A stretch of DNA of 64,000 nt from Nocardia flavorosea (GCF_015477805.1 NZ_JADLQL010000002.1:1384832-1448831); one strand, 5' to 3'; positions 40,532-49,174 are shown, counted from the stretch's first letter. The notes: a model not told the origin generated them from the sequence alone. A program made the numbers and translations.

Positions 40532-41764
40532 ATGGATTACGACTGGTCGGAGGCCGACAAGGCCTTCCGAGACGAGGTACGGGCGTTCCTGGCGGACAAG
40601 CTGACACCCGAGATCAGCACCGCGGGCCGGTTGATGACAAGTGTCTACTCCGACCACGAAGCCAGTCTGGAATGGCAGCGCATCCTGCACGAGCGGGGCT
40701 GGGCCGCGCCGCAGTGGCCGGTCGCGTACGGCGGTTGCGACTGGTCGCTCACCCAGCACTACATTTTCAGCCGGGAACTCACCCTGGCCGGCGCGCCCGC
40801 GCTCTCGCCCATGGGTATCCGGATGGTCGCCCCGGCGCTCATCGCCTTCGGCACCGAGCAGCAGAAGAACTATTTCCTTCCCCGCATCCTCACCGGCGAG
40901 GTCTTCTTCTGCCAGGGCTACTCCGAACCCGAAGCCGGCTCCGACCTGGCTGCGCTCAGCATGGCCGCGATCAGCGACGGCGACGATTTTCTCATCTCCG
41001 GAAGCAAGATCTGGACCACCCACGCCACCGAGGCGAACTGGATCTTCGCGCTGGTCCGCACCTCGCGCGAGGGTAGGAAACAGCAGGGCATCACGTTCAT
41101 CCTGATGGATATGACCGCCCCCGGGATCGAGATCCGGCCGCTGGTCATGAGCTCCGGCGAACAGGTGCAGAACCAGATCTTCTTCGACAACGTCCGGGTT
41201 CCCAAGAGCAATGTGCTCGGGCAGATCGACGACGGCTGGACCGTCGCCAAGTATCTGCTGGTCCACGAACGCGGCGGCGGCGCGATGGCGCCCGCGCTGC
41301 AGGCCATGGCCGAGAACATCGCCACCGCCGCGGCCGAGCAGCCCGGACGCGACGGAAAACCGCTCAGCGCCGACCCGCATTTCGCCGCCCAGCTCGCCGA
41401 CGCCCGTATTCGTACCGAGGTGCTCGAGGTGCTGGAATTCCGGACACTGGCAGCCATGGCATCCGGTAAGGACCTCGGCTCCTCCTCGTCGATGCTCAAG
41501 ATCCTGTCCACCGAACTCAGCCAGCAGCTGACCGAGCTCGCACTCACCGCGGCCGGGCCGCGCGGTCGGGTCTACCAGCCGCACGCCACCGCGCCCGGTG
41601 GCCCGATCGCCGAATACACCCCGCCCGCCGACGGTTACTTCAGCGGCGAGGACTGGCAGGCCGTCGCGCCCTTGCGCTACTTCAACGACCGCGCGGGCTC
41701 GATCTACGCGGGCAGTAACGAAATCCAGCGAAATATTCTGGCCAAAGCAGCATTGGGGCTCTGA
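40532..41764 (+). CDS. Acyl-CoA dehydrogenase, probable catalytic subunit of a FadE pair
   Basis: 410 residues from ATG 40532, with GGGAG 6 bases upstream; ATG 40511 is in frame but has no such site. It has typical ACAD segments: DYDWSEADKAFRDEVRAFLA, FCQGYSEPEAGSDLAAL, SGSKIWTTHATEANWIFALV (FAD contact), and IYAGSNEIQRNILAKAALGL. The Glu of the usual YEGT motif is Ala here; the Glu in LLVHERGGG is the likelier base, as in mycobacterial alpha2-beta2 sterol-chain FadEs (inference). It overlaps the second subunit gene (TGATG), so a heteromer is likely. Confidence 0.9.
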   Translation: MDYDWSEADKAFRDEVRAFLADKLTPEISTAGRLMTSVYSDHEASLEWQRILHERGWAAPQWPVAYGGCDWSLTQHYIFSRELTLAGAPALSPMGIRMVAPALIAFGTEQQKNYFLPRILTGEVFFCQGYSEPEAGSDLAALSMAAISDGDDFLISGSKIWTTHATEANWIFALVRTSREGRKQQGITFILMDMTAPGIEIRPLVMSSGEQVQNQIFFDNVRVPKSNVLGQIDDGWTVAKYLLVHERGGGAMAPALQAMAENIATAAAEQPGRDGKPLSADPHFAAQLADARIRTEVLEVLEFRTLAAMASGKDLGSSSSMLKILSTELSQQLTELALTAAGPRGRVYQPHATAPGGPIAEYTPPADGYFSGEDWQAVAPLRYFNDRAGSIYAGSNEIQRNILAKAALGL

Positions 41765-42906
41765 TGGACTTCACCTTCACCGATGAACAGCAGATGCTGC
41801 GCGACGCCGTCGCCGGGTTTCTCGCCGCCCGCTACGACCTGGAGAAGAGCCGCAGCGCCGTCAAAACCGGGGCCGGCTGGCAGCCCGAGATCTGGCGCGG
41901 CCTGGCCGAACTGGATGTTCTGGGCCTGACGCTGCCCGAGGAAACCGGTGGATCCGGCGGCGGTCCGGTCGAATCCATGATCATCGCCGAGGAATTGGGT
42001 CGCGCGCTGGTCGTGGAGCCCTACGTCGACACCGTCGTGGTCGGCGGCGGATTGCTGCGCCGCTCCGGCGGTGAACCCGCCCAGGAGCTGCTGCGACAGA
42101 TCGCCCAGGGGGCTGCGCGAGTGGCCTTCGCCGCGCTGGAACCGGGTTCCGGCGAAGTGCGCCACGATGTTTCGGTCACTGCCCGCCGCGACGGCGAGGG
42201 CTGGGTGCTCGACGGTGCCAAGATCGTGGTCACCGGTGCGCCCATCGCCACCCACCTGATCATCTCTGCTCGCACCGCCGGTGAACGCCGCGACCAGGAC
42301 GGAATCTCGCTGTTCCTGGTGGAATTCGATGGGTCCGCGCCACCGGCGGGCGTCGAGGTGCACCGCTACCGCACCATCGACGACCGGGTCGCCGCCGACC
42401 TCACCTTCACCGATTTCCGCCTGCCCGCCGACGCACTTCTCGGTGCACAAGGACAGGCGTGGCCGGTTATCGACGCCACCGTGGACGACGCCATCGCCGC
42501 GGTCGCCTCCGAAGCGGTCGGGCTGATGCGCAAGGTGCTCGACGACACCGTTGAATACACCAAGCAGCGTCAGCAGTTCGGTGTCCCGATCAGCAGCTTC
42601 CAAGCGTTGCAACACCGCATGGTCGATATGCTGATCGAACTCGAGCAGAGTATCGCCGCTGCCTACCTGGCCGCCTACGCGCTCGACGCCGAACCCGCCG
42701 AACGCGCCCGCGCAATTTCCGCGGCCAAGGTGACGATCGGCCGCGCGACCCGCTTCATCGGCCAGAATTCGGTGCAACTGCACGGTGCGATGGGTATGAC
42801 CGAAGAATTGGCCATCGGCCACTATTTCAAGCGGCTCACCGCCATCGAATACGAATTCGGTAACAGCTCCGACCATCTCGCCCGCTATATCGCGTTGACG
42901 AGCTGA
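41764..42906 (+). CDS. Acyl-CoA dehydrogenase, probable partner subunit
   Basis: 380 residues from ATG 41764. The N-terminal DFTFTDEQQMLRDAVAGFLA, middle VAFAALEPGSGEVRHDVSVT ARRDGEGWVLDGAKIVVTGA, and the FAD-binding YTKQRQQFGVPISSFQALQH are ACAD features. The end (LHGAMGMTEELAIGHYFKRL, then FGNSSDHLARY) lacks a YEGT-type base, as in the non-catalytic beta partner of heteromeric FadE enzymes. Translational coupling with the upstream gene supports a complex that dehydrogenates a bulky or branched acyl-CoA. Substrate is not visible. Confidence 0.9.
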   Translation: MDFTFTDEQQMLRDAVAGFLAARYDLEKSRSAVKTGAGWQPEIWRGLAELDVLGLTLPEETGGSGGGPVESMIIAEELGRALVVEPYVDTVVVGGGLLRRSGGEPAQELLRQIAQGAARVAFAALEPGSGEVRHDVSVTARRDGEGWVLDGAKIVVTGAPIATHLIISARTAGERRDQDGISLFLVEFDGSAPPAGVEVHRYRTIDDRVAADLTFTDFRLPADALLGAQGQAWPVIDATVDDAIAAVASEAVGLMRKVLDDTVEYTKQRQQFGVPISSFQALQHRMVDMLIELEQSIAAAYLAAYALDAEPAERARAISAAKVTIGRATRFIGQNSVQLHGAMGMTEELAIGHYFKRLTAIEYEFGNSSDHLARYIALTS

Positions 42907-43007
42907 TCGGCCCGCACCCCACTCACCTGTGCCCGAGTGGCGTGCGGAAACCCGTGCCGGGCCGTGCGGTGGCTCAGCAGAGGGGGATCACCGCGCGGAC
43001 CGGTACA

Positions 43008-43082
43008 TCAGTACTCGAGTTCGGTCCACGCGATGGTGATCGGAAACGGGAAATCGATGCGGATACCGTCCTCGTGCGTGCC
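43008..43082 (-). pseudogene. Possible gene remnant (C-terminal fragment, Uma2-like?)
   Basis: Just after the PhyH stop, the minus strand reads a protein-like tail, GIRIDFPFPITIAWTELEY, then TGA at 43010. Codon third positions are almost all G/C. The ending resembles the C-terminus of Uma2-type nucleases. No start or upstream body exists in frame because PhyH occupies it, so this looks like a decayed fragment. The rest of 42907-43084 holds nothing I can support. Confidence 0.35.
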
Positions 43083-43084
43083 GG

Positions 43085-43864
43085 CTACTGCCGGGTGGCA
43101 CGCAGGACTGCCGTCTCGACCGGAGAGACTGGGCCCGGCTCGGCTGTCGGCGTGCCATCAGCGGGGCTCAGGTTCGGCTGGGCGAGGAAACGGGGCTCGG
43201 TGCCGCGATGGGGTTGGCTCGCGTGCACGAGGAACGGGTGGCACAGGTACACATCGCCCGCTCGACCGGTGGCGTAGGAAAGCGGGCGGTGCGCGGTGGC
43301 CGGTTCGGCGCGGCGGGCCAGTTCGCGGGCATCGAGGCCGGCGTCGCCCTCCGGTGCGAGGATCCGGGCCACGTCCAGATGGGACCCGGCCCGGATGCGG
43401 GTGGGAGCGTCGGACTCGCCGGTGTCGGAGAAGAGGAACAGCATCAACAGGGCGCGGTTCTTCGAATGGATATTGACCCGCCAGCTGAGATAGTCGGTGC
43501 TGCTCGATTCCGGGCCGGGAAAGCTCGCGTCCACATGCCAGCCGTCGAGTGCGGCGGTTCGGTGGCCGGGGAACCGGATCACGAAACCGCCCAGGCCGGT
43601 CCTGGGCGCCCAGCGCTTCGGGCCGACCAACTGGTCGAAGGCCGCGTGCAGACGCGGGGTGTTGGCGGCGGCCACGAACGGTGCGGACGAATAATCGGGG
43701 CGGGTGGCCACCGGAGTAGGCCAGGTACCGGGCTCATCCGGCGAGGCATTCAGATCGCGCCAGATGATCGTGCGGCACTCCTCGGCCAGCGAACGGGGAA
43801 ACGCGTCGGTCAGGTGCACGAAACCGTTGTCGATGAACGATGCCACTTGGTCGTCGTCGAGCAT
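43085..43864 (-). CDS. Phytanoyl-CoA dioxygenase (PhyH) family protein
   Basis: 259 residues from ATG 43864. This is a non-haem Fe(II)/2-oxoglutarate dioxygenase: the HxD pair is in GWHVDASFPG, the distal His in LCHPFLVHASQPHRG, and the 2-oxoglutarate Arg is probably in HRGTEPRFLAQPN. The N-terminus (DDQVASFIDNGFVHLTDAFP) is typical. Family members hydroxylate small lipids or specialised metabolites; the substrate is not evident. It lies next to the FadE pair on the opposite strand and diverges from the PPOX gene. A GGTTC-TATTC-GAACC palindrome abuts its start (43865-43879). Confidence 0.88.
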   Translation of the reverse strand: MLDDDQVASFIDNGFVHLTDAFPRSLAEECRTIIWRDLNASPDEPGTWPTPVATRPDYSSAPFVAAANTPRLHAAFDQLVGPKRWAPRTGLGGFVIRFPGHRTAALDGWHVDASFPGPESSSTDYLSWRVNIHSKNRALLMLFLFSDTGESDAPTRIRAGSHLDVARILAPEGDAGLDARELARRAEPATAHRPLSYATGRAGDVYLCHPFLVHASQPHRGTEPRFLAQPNLSPADGTPTAEPGPVSPVETAVLRATRQ

Positions 43865-43879
43865 GGTTCTATTCGAACC
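43865..43879. promoter_or_regulatory. Short palindrome at the PhyH start
   Basis: GGTTC-TATTC-GAACC is a perfect 5-bp inverted repeat directly before the minus-strand ATG. It may be an operator covering the translation/transcription start or a small hairpin. Confidence 0.4.
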
Positions 43880-44010
43880 GCTACCGCAGTGGATACGCCA
43901 GTGATTTTCCGGGCGGCCCGGGCGACTTGCCGAGCCGGAAACCGGTGGGGTCGCCGCGGCCGATCGCGACCCCGGAATAGCGGCCGCCGCCCGATGACTT
44001 GGACCCGGAT

Positions 44011-44442
44011 ATGACGAACCAACAGTTCGATCCGCGCACCCTGCTCGCCGAAGGCCGGCTGGGCATTCTGGCCACGATCAAATCGGACGGTCTGCCGCAG
44101 CTCTCCCCGGTGACCCCCTACTACGACCGCGCCGCCGATGTCATCTACGTCTCGATGACCGAAGGCCGCGCCAAAACCGTGAACCTGCGCCGCGACCCCC
44201 GCGCGGCCCTGGAAGTGACCCGCGCCGACGGCTGGGCCTGGGCGACCGCGGAGGGCACCGTCACACTCACCGGCCCGGGGACCGATCCGCACGGCCCCGA
44301 GGTCGAAGCGCTGGTCGACTACTACCGTGCGGCCGCCGGTGAACATCCCGACTGGGACGAATACCGATCGGTAATGGTCTCCGACCGCCGGGTCCTGATG
44401 ACGTTGTCCGTGCAACGTGTCTACGGTGCGGCGCTGCGCTGA
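44011..44442 (+). CDS. PPOX-class F420/flavin-dependent protein
   Basis: 143 residues from ATG 44011 (TTG 43999 in frame). It is a split-barrel flavoprotein: RTLLAEGRLGILATIKSDGL PQLSPVTPYYDRAADVIYVS, KTVNLRRDPRAALEVTRADG, WATAEGTVTLTGPG, and the C-terminal DEYRSVMVSDRRVLMTLSVQ. It resembles the mycobacterial Rv1155-type proteins that bind the deazaflavin F420 and reduce small molecules. Which cofactor is used cannot be read from sequence. It stands alone, diverging from PhyH. Confidence 0.85.
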   Translation: MTNQQFDPRTLLAEGRLGILATIKSDGLPQLSPVTPYYDRAADVIYVSMTEGRAKTVNLRRDPRAALEVTRADGWAWATAEGTVTLTGPGTDPHGPEVEALVDYYRAAAGEHPDWDEYRSVMVSDRRVLMTLSVQRVYGAALR

Positions 44443-44618
44443 ACAGGCGGCCCGTGGATCGGTTCGGGTGGCGTGGGTGTGGTGACCGATGAGGTTTCGC
44501 CCGGGTGTCGTCCGCGTCGAGGGTGATGTTCAGGGTGGCGGTCCAGGGCTTCCGCGAGCTCGGTGAGCAGGCGGTTCACGCGTGCGGGCTGCGGATTCAG
44601 CCGGAGCCTGTCAGGCAA
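44421..44618 (-). pseudogene. Possible small gene or frameshifted remnant
   Basis: A minus-strand frame from TTG 44618 reads LPDRLRLNPQPARVNRLLTE LAEALDRHPEHHPR with good codon bias at first. The bias then shifts to another frame, reading TATLNITLDADDTRAK, so a frameshift may have broken a small gene. It has no clear ribosome site and overlaps the convergent PPOX 3' end. Low support. Confidence 0.25.
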
Positions 44619-44636
44619 GGTGGTGCGGAACAGCCA

Positions 44637-44667
44637 ACGGGCCCGGCGCTGACTGCGCCGGGCCCGT
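44637..44667. terminator. Perfect 13-bp hairpin terminator
   Basis: ACGGGCCCGGCGC (44637-44649) pairs with GCGCCGGGCCCGT (44655-44667) around a 5-nt loop, 24 bases beyond the stop of the minus-strand Fe-S reductase. Confidence 0.85.
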
Positions 44668-44690
44668 CAACTATTCGGTTGTGTTATCCG

Positions 44691-45605
44691 TCAGCTCTTG
44701 CGGCCCGGGGCCTTGGCACCGGATTTGAATCCGAGGGCACCGGGTTTGGCCGCGGGCGGAGTTGCGCCGGACCCGTTACCCGTGGTGCCGTTCCCGGACG
44801 AGCCGGGATTCTCGGTGACCGGTTCGTCGGGAGTATCGGAGGCCGGTGCCTCGGTCTCGGCTGCCGGTGCCGGTTCGGCGGCGGGTGCCTTTGCTCCGGG
44901 CGCTTTCGGACCCGGGCGTTTGAACCCGGACTTCATCGCCAGACCCTTGGCGGGCTTCGAGGGTTTGCTCTCGGCCGGTGCCGCCGCGGTGGGCTGTGCG
45001 GTGGCCGTGGATTCGGCCTCGGCCGGTGCCGCGGATTCCGCCGGAGCGGTCTCGGCTGCCGATTCCGCTGCCGGAGCGGCGGTCTTGGCGCCGGGGGCCT
45101 TCGGGCCGGGGCGTTTGAACCCGGACTTCATCGCGAGACCCTTGGCCGCGACCGTGGGTTTGGTCTCGGTGGGGGCAGCGCTCGTGGCGGAATCCGCCTC
45201 AGTGGTGGATTCGGCCGCTGGAGCCGGTTCCGCGGCGGGTGCTTTGGCGCCGGGTGCTTTGGCAGCCCCCTTCATGGCGAGACCCTTGCCGCCGGGTGCC
45301 TTGGCGGCCCCCTTCATTCCCAGACCCTTCACCGGCGGAGCCGCCTTGGCTTCACCGGCTTCGGCCGGCGCGGTTTCGGCCTTGGCGCCCGGTGCCTTGG
45401 CAGCCCCCTTCATGGCCAGACCCTTGCCGCCCGGTGCCTTGGCCGCGCCCTTCATCCCGAGACCCTTGGTGGCAGGCGCGGCCGGAGCCGCCTTGCCGGC
45501 TTCCGCGGCGGGAGCCGTGGCCCCGGGCGCCTTCGCGGCGCCCTTCATGCCGAGACCCTTACCGGGTGCCTTCGCCGGGCCCTTCATGGCCAGGCCGCCG
45601 CCCTT
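44691..45605 (-). repeat. Repetitive Ala/Lys/Pro/Gly tail of the Fe-S reductase
   Basis: Nine related units: one GGGLAMKGPAKAPG, five KGL(A/G)MKGAAKAPG, two KGLAMKSGFKRPG and one terminal GALGFKSGAKAPG, separated by acidic Ala/Pro spacers. The basic units resemble DNA- or polyanion-binding tails. The repetitive DNA could vary in length between strains. Confidence 0.85.
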
Positions 45606-47924
45606 CGGAGCCGCCTTTTCCGCGGCCGGGGCCGCAGCTTCGGCGACCGGTTCGGGTTCGGGTTCCGGCTCGGGCTCCGGTTCGGCCTTGGGCTCCTGGA
45701 TGACCGTGAGGTTGGCGGTCAGCTGTTCCGGCTGTTGCCGCTCGATGGATTCGAGCATCAGCTGCGCGACATCGACGACCTCCACGCCCTCGCCCTGACC
45801 GGACTCCTGGCGTGCGGTGACACCGTCGGTGAGCATGACCCGGCAGAACGGGCAGCCGGTGGCGATCTTGGCGGGGGAGGTGGTGAGCGCCTCGTCCACG
45901 CGGTCGATATTGATGCGTTTGCCCAGCTGCTCTTCCATCCACATCCGCGCGCCACCGGCACCGCAGCACATGGATCGTTCGCCGTGGCGGGGCATTTCCA
46001 CCAGGTTCGAGCCGGACGCCGCCATCAGTTCACGCGGCGCGTTGTAGACCTTGTTGTGGCGGCCCAGGTAGCAGGGATCGTGATAGGTGACGTTCTGCGA
46101 GACCGGAGCGACCGGGACGAGCTGTTTACCGCGCACCAGCCGGTTCAGCAGCTGGGTGTGGTGCACCACCTCGTAGGTGCCGCCGACCTGCGGGTACTCG
46201 TTGTTGAGCGCGTTGAAGCAGTGCGCGCAGGTGACGACGATCTTCTTGCGTTTCTGCTCCACACCCTCGAACACCGAATCCAGCAGTTCGATGTTCTGCA
46301 TGGCCAGCTGCTGGAACAGGAATTCGTTACCCGCACGCCGCGCCGAATCACCGGTGCAGGTTTCTTCCTGACCCAGCACCATGAATTTCACGCCGGCGGT
46401 CGCGAGCAGTTCGGCAACGGCTTTGGTGGTCTTCTTCGCGCGATCCTCGTAGGCGCCGGCGCAGCCGACCCAGAACAGGTATTCGTAGCCGTCGAAGCTA
46501 TCGGCGTCCTGACCGAAGACCGGGATCTCGAAATCGAGTTCGTTGATCCAGTTGAGCCGGTCCTTGGCGTTCTGGCCCCACGGGTTGCCCTTGTTCTCGA
46601 GGTTTTTGAACAGGCCCGCGAGCTCGGACGGGAACTCCGATTCGATCAGCACCTGGTAACGGCGCATATCGATGATGTGGTCGACGTGTTCGATATCGAC
46701 CGGGCACTGCTCGACGCAGGCGCCGCAGGTGGTGCAGCTCCACAGCACCTCGGGGTCGATGATGCCGTTGACCTCGGCCTCGCCGACCAGCGGCCGCTCG
46801 GCCTCGGCGCGGGCGGCCTCGGAGATCTCGGCCAGCTTCGCCTCGTCGGGCTTGCCATCGGCGTCGACCAGGCCGATCTCGTCGCCGGCCGGGTCCTTGC
46901 TGCCGCCGGCCAGCAGATACGGCGCCTTGGCGCGGCCGTGGTCGCGCAGCGACATGATCAGCAGCTTGGGTGAGAGCGGCTTACCGGTGTTCCACGCCGG
47001 GCACTGCGACTGGCAACGGCCGCATTCGGTGCAGGTGGTGAAATCCAGCCAGCCCTTCCAGGAGAAGTCTTCGACCCGGCCGGCACCCAGGGTGTCGGTA
47101 TCGGGGTCGACATTCTCCATATCCAGGGCGCGGCCCTTGGACATCATCGGCTTGGCCGCGCCGAGCGCGACGCCGCCGTCGTCCTCACGCTTGAAGTAGA
47201 TGTTCGGGAAGGCCGAGAAACGGTGCCAGGCCACACCCCAGGTGATGTTGCGGCCGACCAGGTACAGGAAGGCCATACCGGACATCAGCTTGATGAAGGC
47301 GAAGATCGACACCATGGTCGGGCTGGCGGGCAGCAGTTCGGCCACCCGCATGGTGAAGAAGTCGGTGGCCGGGTTGGCGTGGCCATAGGTCGCGATCTTG
47401 CCGGCCTTCACGAAGACCATGCCCAGGCCCTCGAGGAGCACGATCGCCTCGATCACATAGGCCGCACCGAAGGCCGAACCGCTGAACCGGGAGAGCCGCT
47501 CCGGGACCCGCGGATGGTTCAACTGCCGGATGACGATCAGCGTCACGATGCCGACGACCGTGCCGATACCGAGGATCTCGTCCCACAGGTGGTAGATGGC
47601 GGTGTCGCCGATGATCGGCCAGTGGAAGGACGGATCGAAGGTTTGCCCGTATGCCTCGAACCAGAGGATGGCGCCGCCGATGAAGCCGATCATCACGAGC
47701 CAGTGGGCCCAGCCGACCGTCCGGAACTTGTTCATCCGGGTATGCGCCAGGAACTCCACGAGCATCTGCTTGAAGCGCGGGAAGAACGGACGCCAGCGAT
47801 CGGGGGCGGGCTGGCCCAGCATGATGGCGCGGACGATATCCCGGACGCCGCCGAAGAACGACGCCCAACACAGCAGGCTGAGCGCCGCTCCCAAGGTGCC
47901 CAGCGTCACTGTCAGGGCATTCAT
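44691..47924 (-). CDS. Membrane-bound Fe-S heterodisulfide-reductase-like protein with repetitive tail
   Basis: 1077 residues from ATG 47924 (AAAGGTCG upstream; the 9 codons before it are not needed). Five or six membrane helices span about residues 5-230, resembling a NarI/HdrE cytochrome-type anchor. Two [4Fe-4S] motifs follow: CTECGRCQSQCP (C298, 301, 304, 308) and CTTCGACVEQCP (C397, 400, 403, 407). Two CCG domains (GCAGAYED...CAHCFNALNN, CYLGRHN...SMCCGAGGARM) come next. From about residue 775 the tail has nine KGLAMKGAAKAPG-like units in Ala/Pro/Glu spacers. The mycobacterial counterpart is Rv0338c, essential as I recall; electron transfer role inferred. Confidence 0.93.
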   Translation of the reverse strand: MNALTVTLGTLGAALSLLCWASFFGGVRDIVRAIMLGQPAPDRWRPFFPRFKQMLVEFLAHTRMNKFRTVGWAHWLVMIGFIGGAILWFEAYGQTFDPSFHWPIIGDTAIYHLWDEILGIGTVVGIVTLIVIRQLNHPRVPERLSRFSGSAFGAAYVIEAIVLLEGLGMVFVKAGKIATYGHANPATDFFTMRVAELLPASPTMVSIFAFIKLMSGMAFLYLVGRNITWGVAWHRFSAFPNIYFKREDDGGVALGAAKPMMSKGRALDMENVDPDTDTLGAGRVEDFSWKGWLDFTTCTECGRCQSQCPAWNTGKPLSPKLLIMSLRDHGRAKAPYLLAGGSKDPAGDEIGLVDADGKPDEAKLAEISEAARAEAERPLVGEAEVNGIIDPEVLWSCTTCGACVEQCPVDIEHVDHIIDMRRYQVLIESEFPSELAGLFKNLENKGNPWGQNAKDRLNWINELDFEIPVFGQDADSFDGYEYLFWVGCAGAYEDRAKKTTKAVAELLATAGVKFMVLGQEETCTGDSARRAGNEFLFQQLAMQNIELLDSVFEGVEQKRKKIVVTCAHCFNALNNEYPQVGGTYEVVHHTQLLNRLVRGKQLVPVAPVSQNVTYHDPCYLGRHNKVYNAPRELMAASGSNLVEMPRHGERSMCCGAGGARMWMEEQLGKRINIDRVDEALTTSPAKIATGCPFCRVMLTDGVTARQESGQGEGVEVVDVAQLMLESIERQQPEQLTANLTVIQEPKAEPEPEPEPEPEPVAEAAAPAAEKAAPKGGGLAMKGPAKAPGKGLGMKGAAKAPGATAPAAEAGKAAPAAPATKGLGMKGAAKAPGGKGLAMKGAAKAPGAKAETAPAEAGEAKAAPPVKGLGMKGAAKAPGGKGLAMKGAAKAPGAKAPAAEPAPAAESTTEADSATSAAPTETKPTVAAKGLAMKSGFKRPGPKAPGAKTAAPAAESAAETAPAESAAPAEAESTATAQPTAAAPAESKPSKPAKGLAMKSGFKRPGPKAPGAKAPAAEPAPAAETEAPASDTPDEPVTENPGSSGNGTTGNGSGATPPAAKPGALGFKSGAKAPGRKS

Positions 47925-48376
47925 GTCGCGACCTTTCTTTCGAGGCAACACGAGGTGCGAGGAACGATGAGTAACCTCGTCCGGCTCGTATCGTAACCGC
48001 CAGTAAGTTACTCACCGGTAACTAACGGGGTCCAGTGTACGATCGCCGCTGCGCTGCCACGTCATCTGCCTGGGCTTTCCCGTCTCCGGGGCGCCGTGAT
48101 CAATGTCACCTTATTCAGTTGGCGTTCCATAACTGTTCTCGCTGATTAACACCGTAAAGGGCCCGCTGTGGACGGCTGTGATAAGGCCAGGCTTACCCGC
48201 GTGTTTCTCACGGTTGGGACACGAAAATCCCCATTCGCCAACGTATTCGACTACGCTCAGCGAGATCTGTCAGGACAGCGTGACAATTCACAACGCTCGG
48301 GGAGGAAATTCGGGTCGCGGCCCCCTGCGGCCCCCTCGCGTGCGGATGTTGCGTTGGATACCCCGATTGGAAATGG
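47925..48376. other. Divergent intergenic region without a gene
   Basis: 452 bases between the Fe-S reductase (minus) and the secreted protein (plus). Besides the palindrome at 48006-48023 it has several GTAAC motifs (47971, 47992) near the reductase start, as expected of a regulated promoter. The open frame at 48168-48380 lacks coding bias. Confidence 0.6.
48006..48023. promoter_or_regulatory. Candidate TetR-type operator AGTTAC-N6-GTAACT
   Basis: AGTTAC (48006-48011) and GTAACT (48018-48023) form a perfect 6-bp inverted repeat with spacer TCACCG, 82 bases upstream of the Fe-S reductase start. Similar TTAC/GTAA palindromes precede lipid-metabolism genes in mycolic-acid bacteria, but the cognate regulator is not in the window. 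Confidence 0.5.
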
Positions 48377-49117
48377 ATGAAACTCGCGAGACCCACTGCC
48401 ATCGCGGCAATGGTCATTGGTTCGCTCACCCTCGGCTTCGGCACCTCGCACGCTGAGCCCGCGGCGCCGGCGCCGGAAGCGCCGATCAACTACGCAGTCC
48501 AGCTCGTCGAGAAGACCGTCGTGGCGACTCTGGGCGGCGGAACCTTCTCGATCGTCGAGAAAGACAAGGAAGAAACCGCTGCGGCGCCGGGCACGCCGGC
48601 GGGGGAGCCGATCGCAGCAGAGGATGCCAAGACCAAGGTCCTCGAGATCAAGGACGAGACCGGTGGCCTCGTTGCCTCGATGCCGCTCGAGTTCAGCGTG
48701 AACGGGATCGAGATTCCGGTCGCGTCCGAGGTCAAGAAGGACGGAGCGGTACTCGAGATCACGCCGGAGAAGCCGGCTGCTCTGGACACGACCCAGCCGG
48801 TGGTCGTGCAGCCGATTGCTTCGCCGATGGAAAATCAGCGGGCGCAGAGCGAATTCGCCAGCAACTTCGGTATTGCTACCGCGATCGGTGGCTTTGTCGG
48901 AACCGCTATCGGCGCTGTGATCGGGTGCGTGGTGACGATCGTGGCCGGTTGCGTTCCCGGATTGATCACCGGCGCCGGTGTGGGCGGCATTCTCGGCACC
49001 ATCGCCGTCGGTGGCCCGACGCTGGTTGCTGCGGGTGTCGAGCTGATCAACACCCTGCAGGCGCCGGCGGGCACCACCAAGTGGGCCAACAATGGCCAGC
49101 CCAACGGGGGCAAATAG
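48377..49117 (+). CDS. Secreted Nocardia-type protein with glycine-zipper membrane segment
   Basis: 246 residues from ATG 48377. A Sec signal peptide (KLARPTAIAAMVIGSLTLGF then GTSHA) is followed by a beta-rich domain of about 140 residues (YAVQLVEKTVVATLGGGTFS, PLEFSVNGIEIPVASEVKKD). The C-terminal ~90 residues are hydrophobic and Gly/Ala-rich (GIATAIGGFVGTAIGAVIGC, ITGAGVGGILGTIAVGG), like a glycine-zipper hairpin inserting in the mycomembrane or cytoplasmic membrane. I recall many Nocardia paralogues of this layout with unknown function (DUF8020-type). An intrinsic terminator follows. Confidence 0.82.
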   Translation: MKLARPTAIAAMVIGSLTLGFGTSHAEPAAPAPEAPINYAVQLVEKTVVATLGGGTFSIVEKDKEETAAAPGTPAGEPIAAEDAKTKVLEIKDETGGLVASMPLEFSVNGIEIPVASEVKKDGAVLEITPEKPAALDTTQPVVVQPIASPMENQRAQSEFASNFGIATAIGGFVGTAIGAVIGCVVTIVAGCVPGLITGAGVGGILGTIAVGGPTLVAAGVELINTLQAPAGTTKWANNGQPNGGK

Positions 49118-49140
49118 TAGTCGGGTTCCCCGAACAAGCG

Positions 49141-49174
49141 AAGGGCCGGCAGCATTTGAGCTGTCGGCCCTTTT
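49141..49174 (+). terminator. Intrinsic terminator with T run, copy 1 of a repeated hairpin
   Basis: AAGGGCCGGCAG / CTGTCGGCCCTT (12 positions with one wobble; 8-nt loop) followed by TT. It is 23 bases after the stop of the secreted protein gene. The same hairpin sequence recurs twice downstream. Confidence 0.9.

Noticed and set aside
44505..46973. 822-residue plus-strand frame opposite the Fe-S reductase
   Set aside because: Mirror of the repetitive tail and cluster domains; the minus strand has intact Fe-S and CCG motifs.
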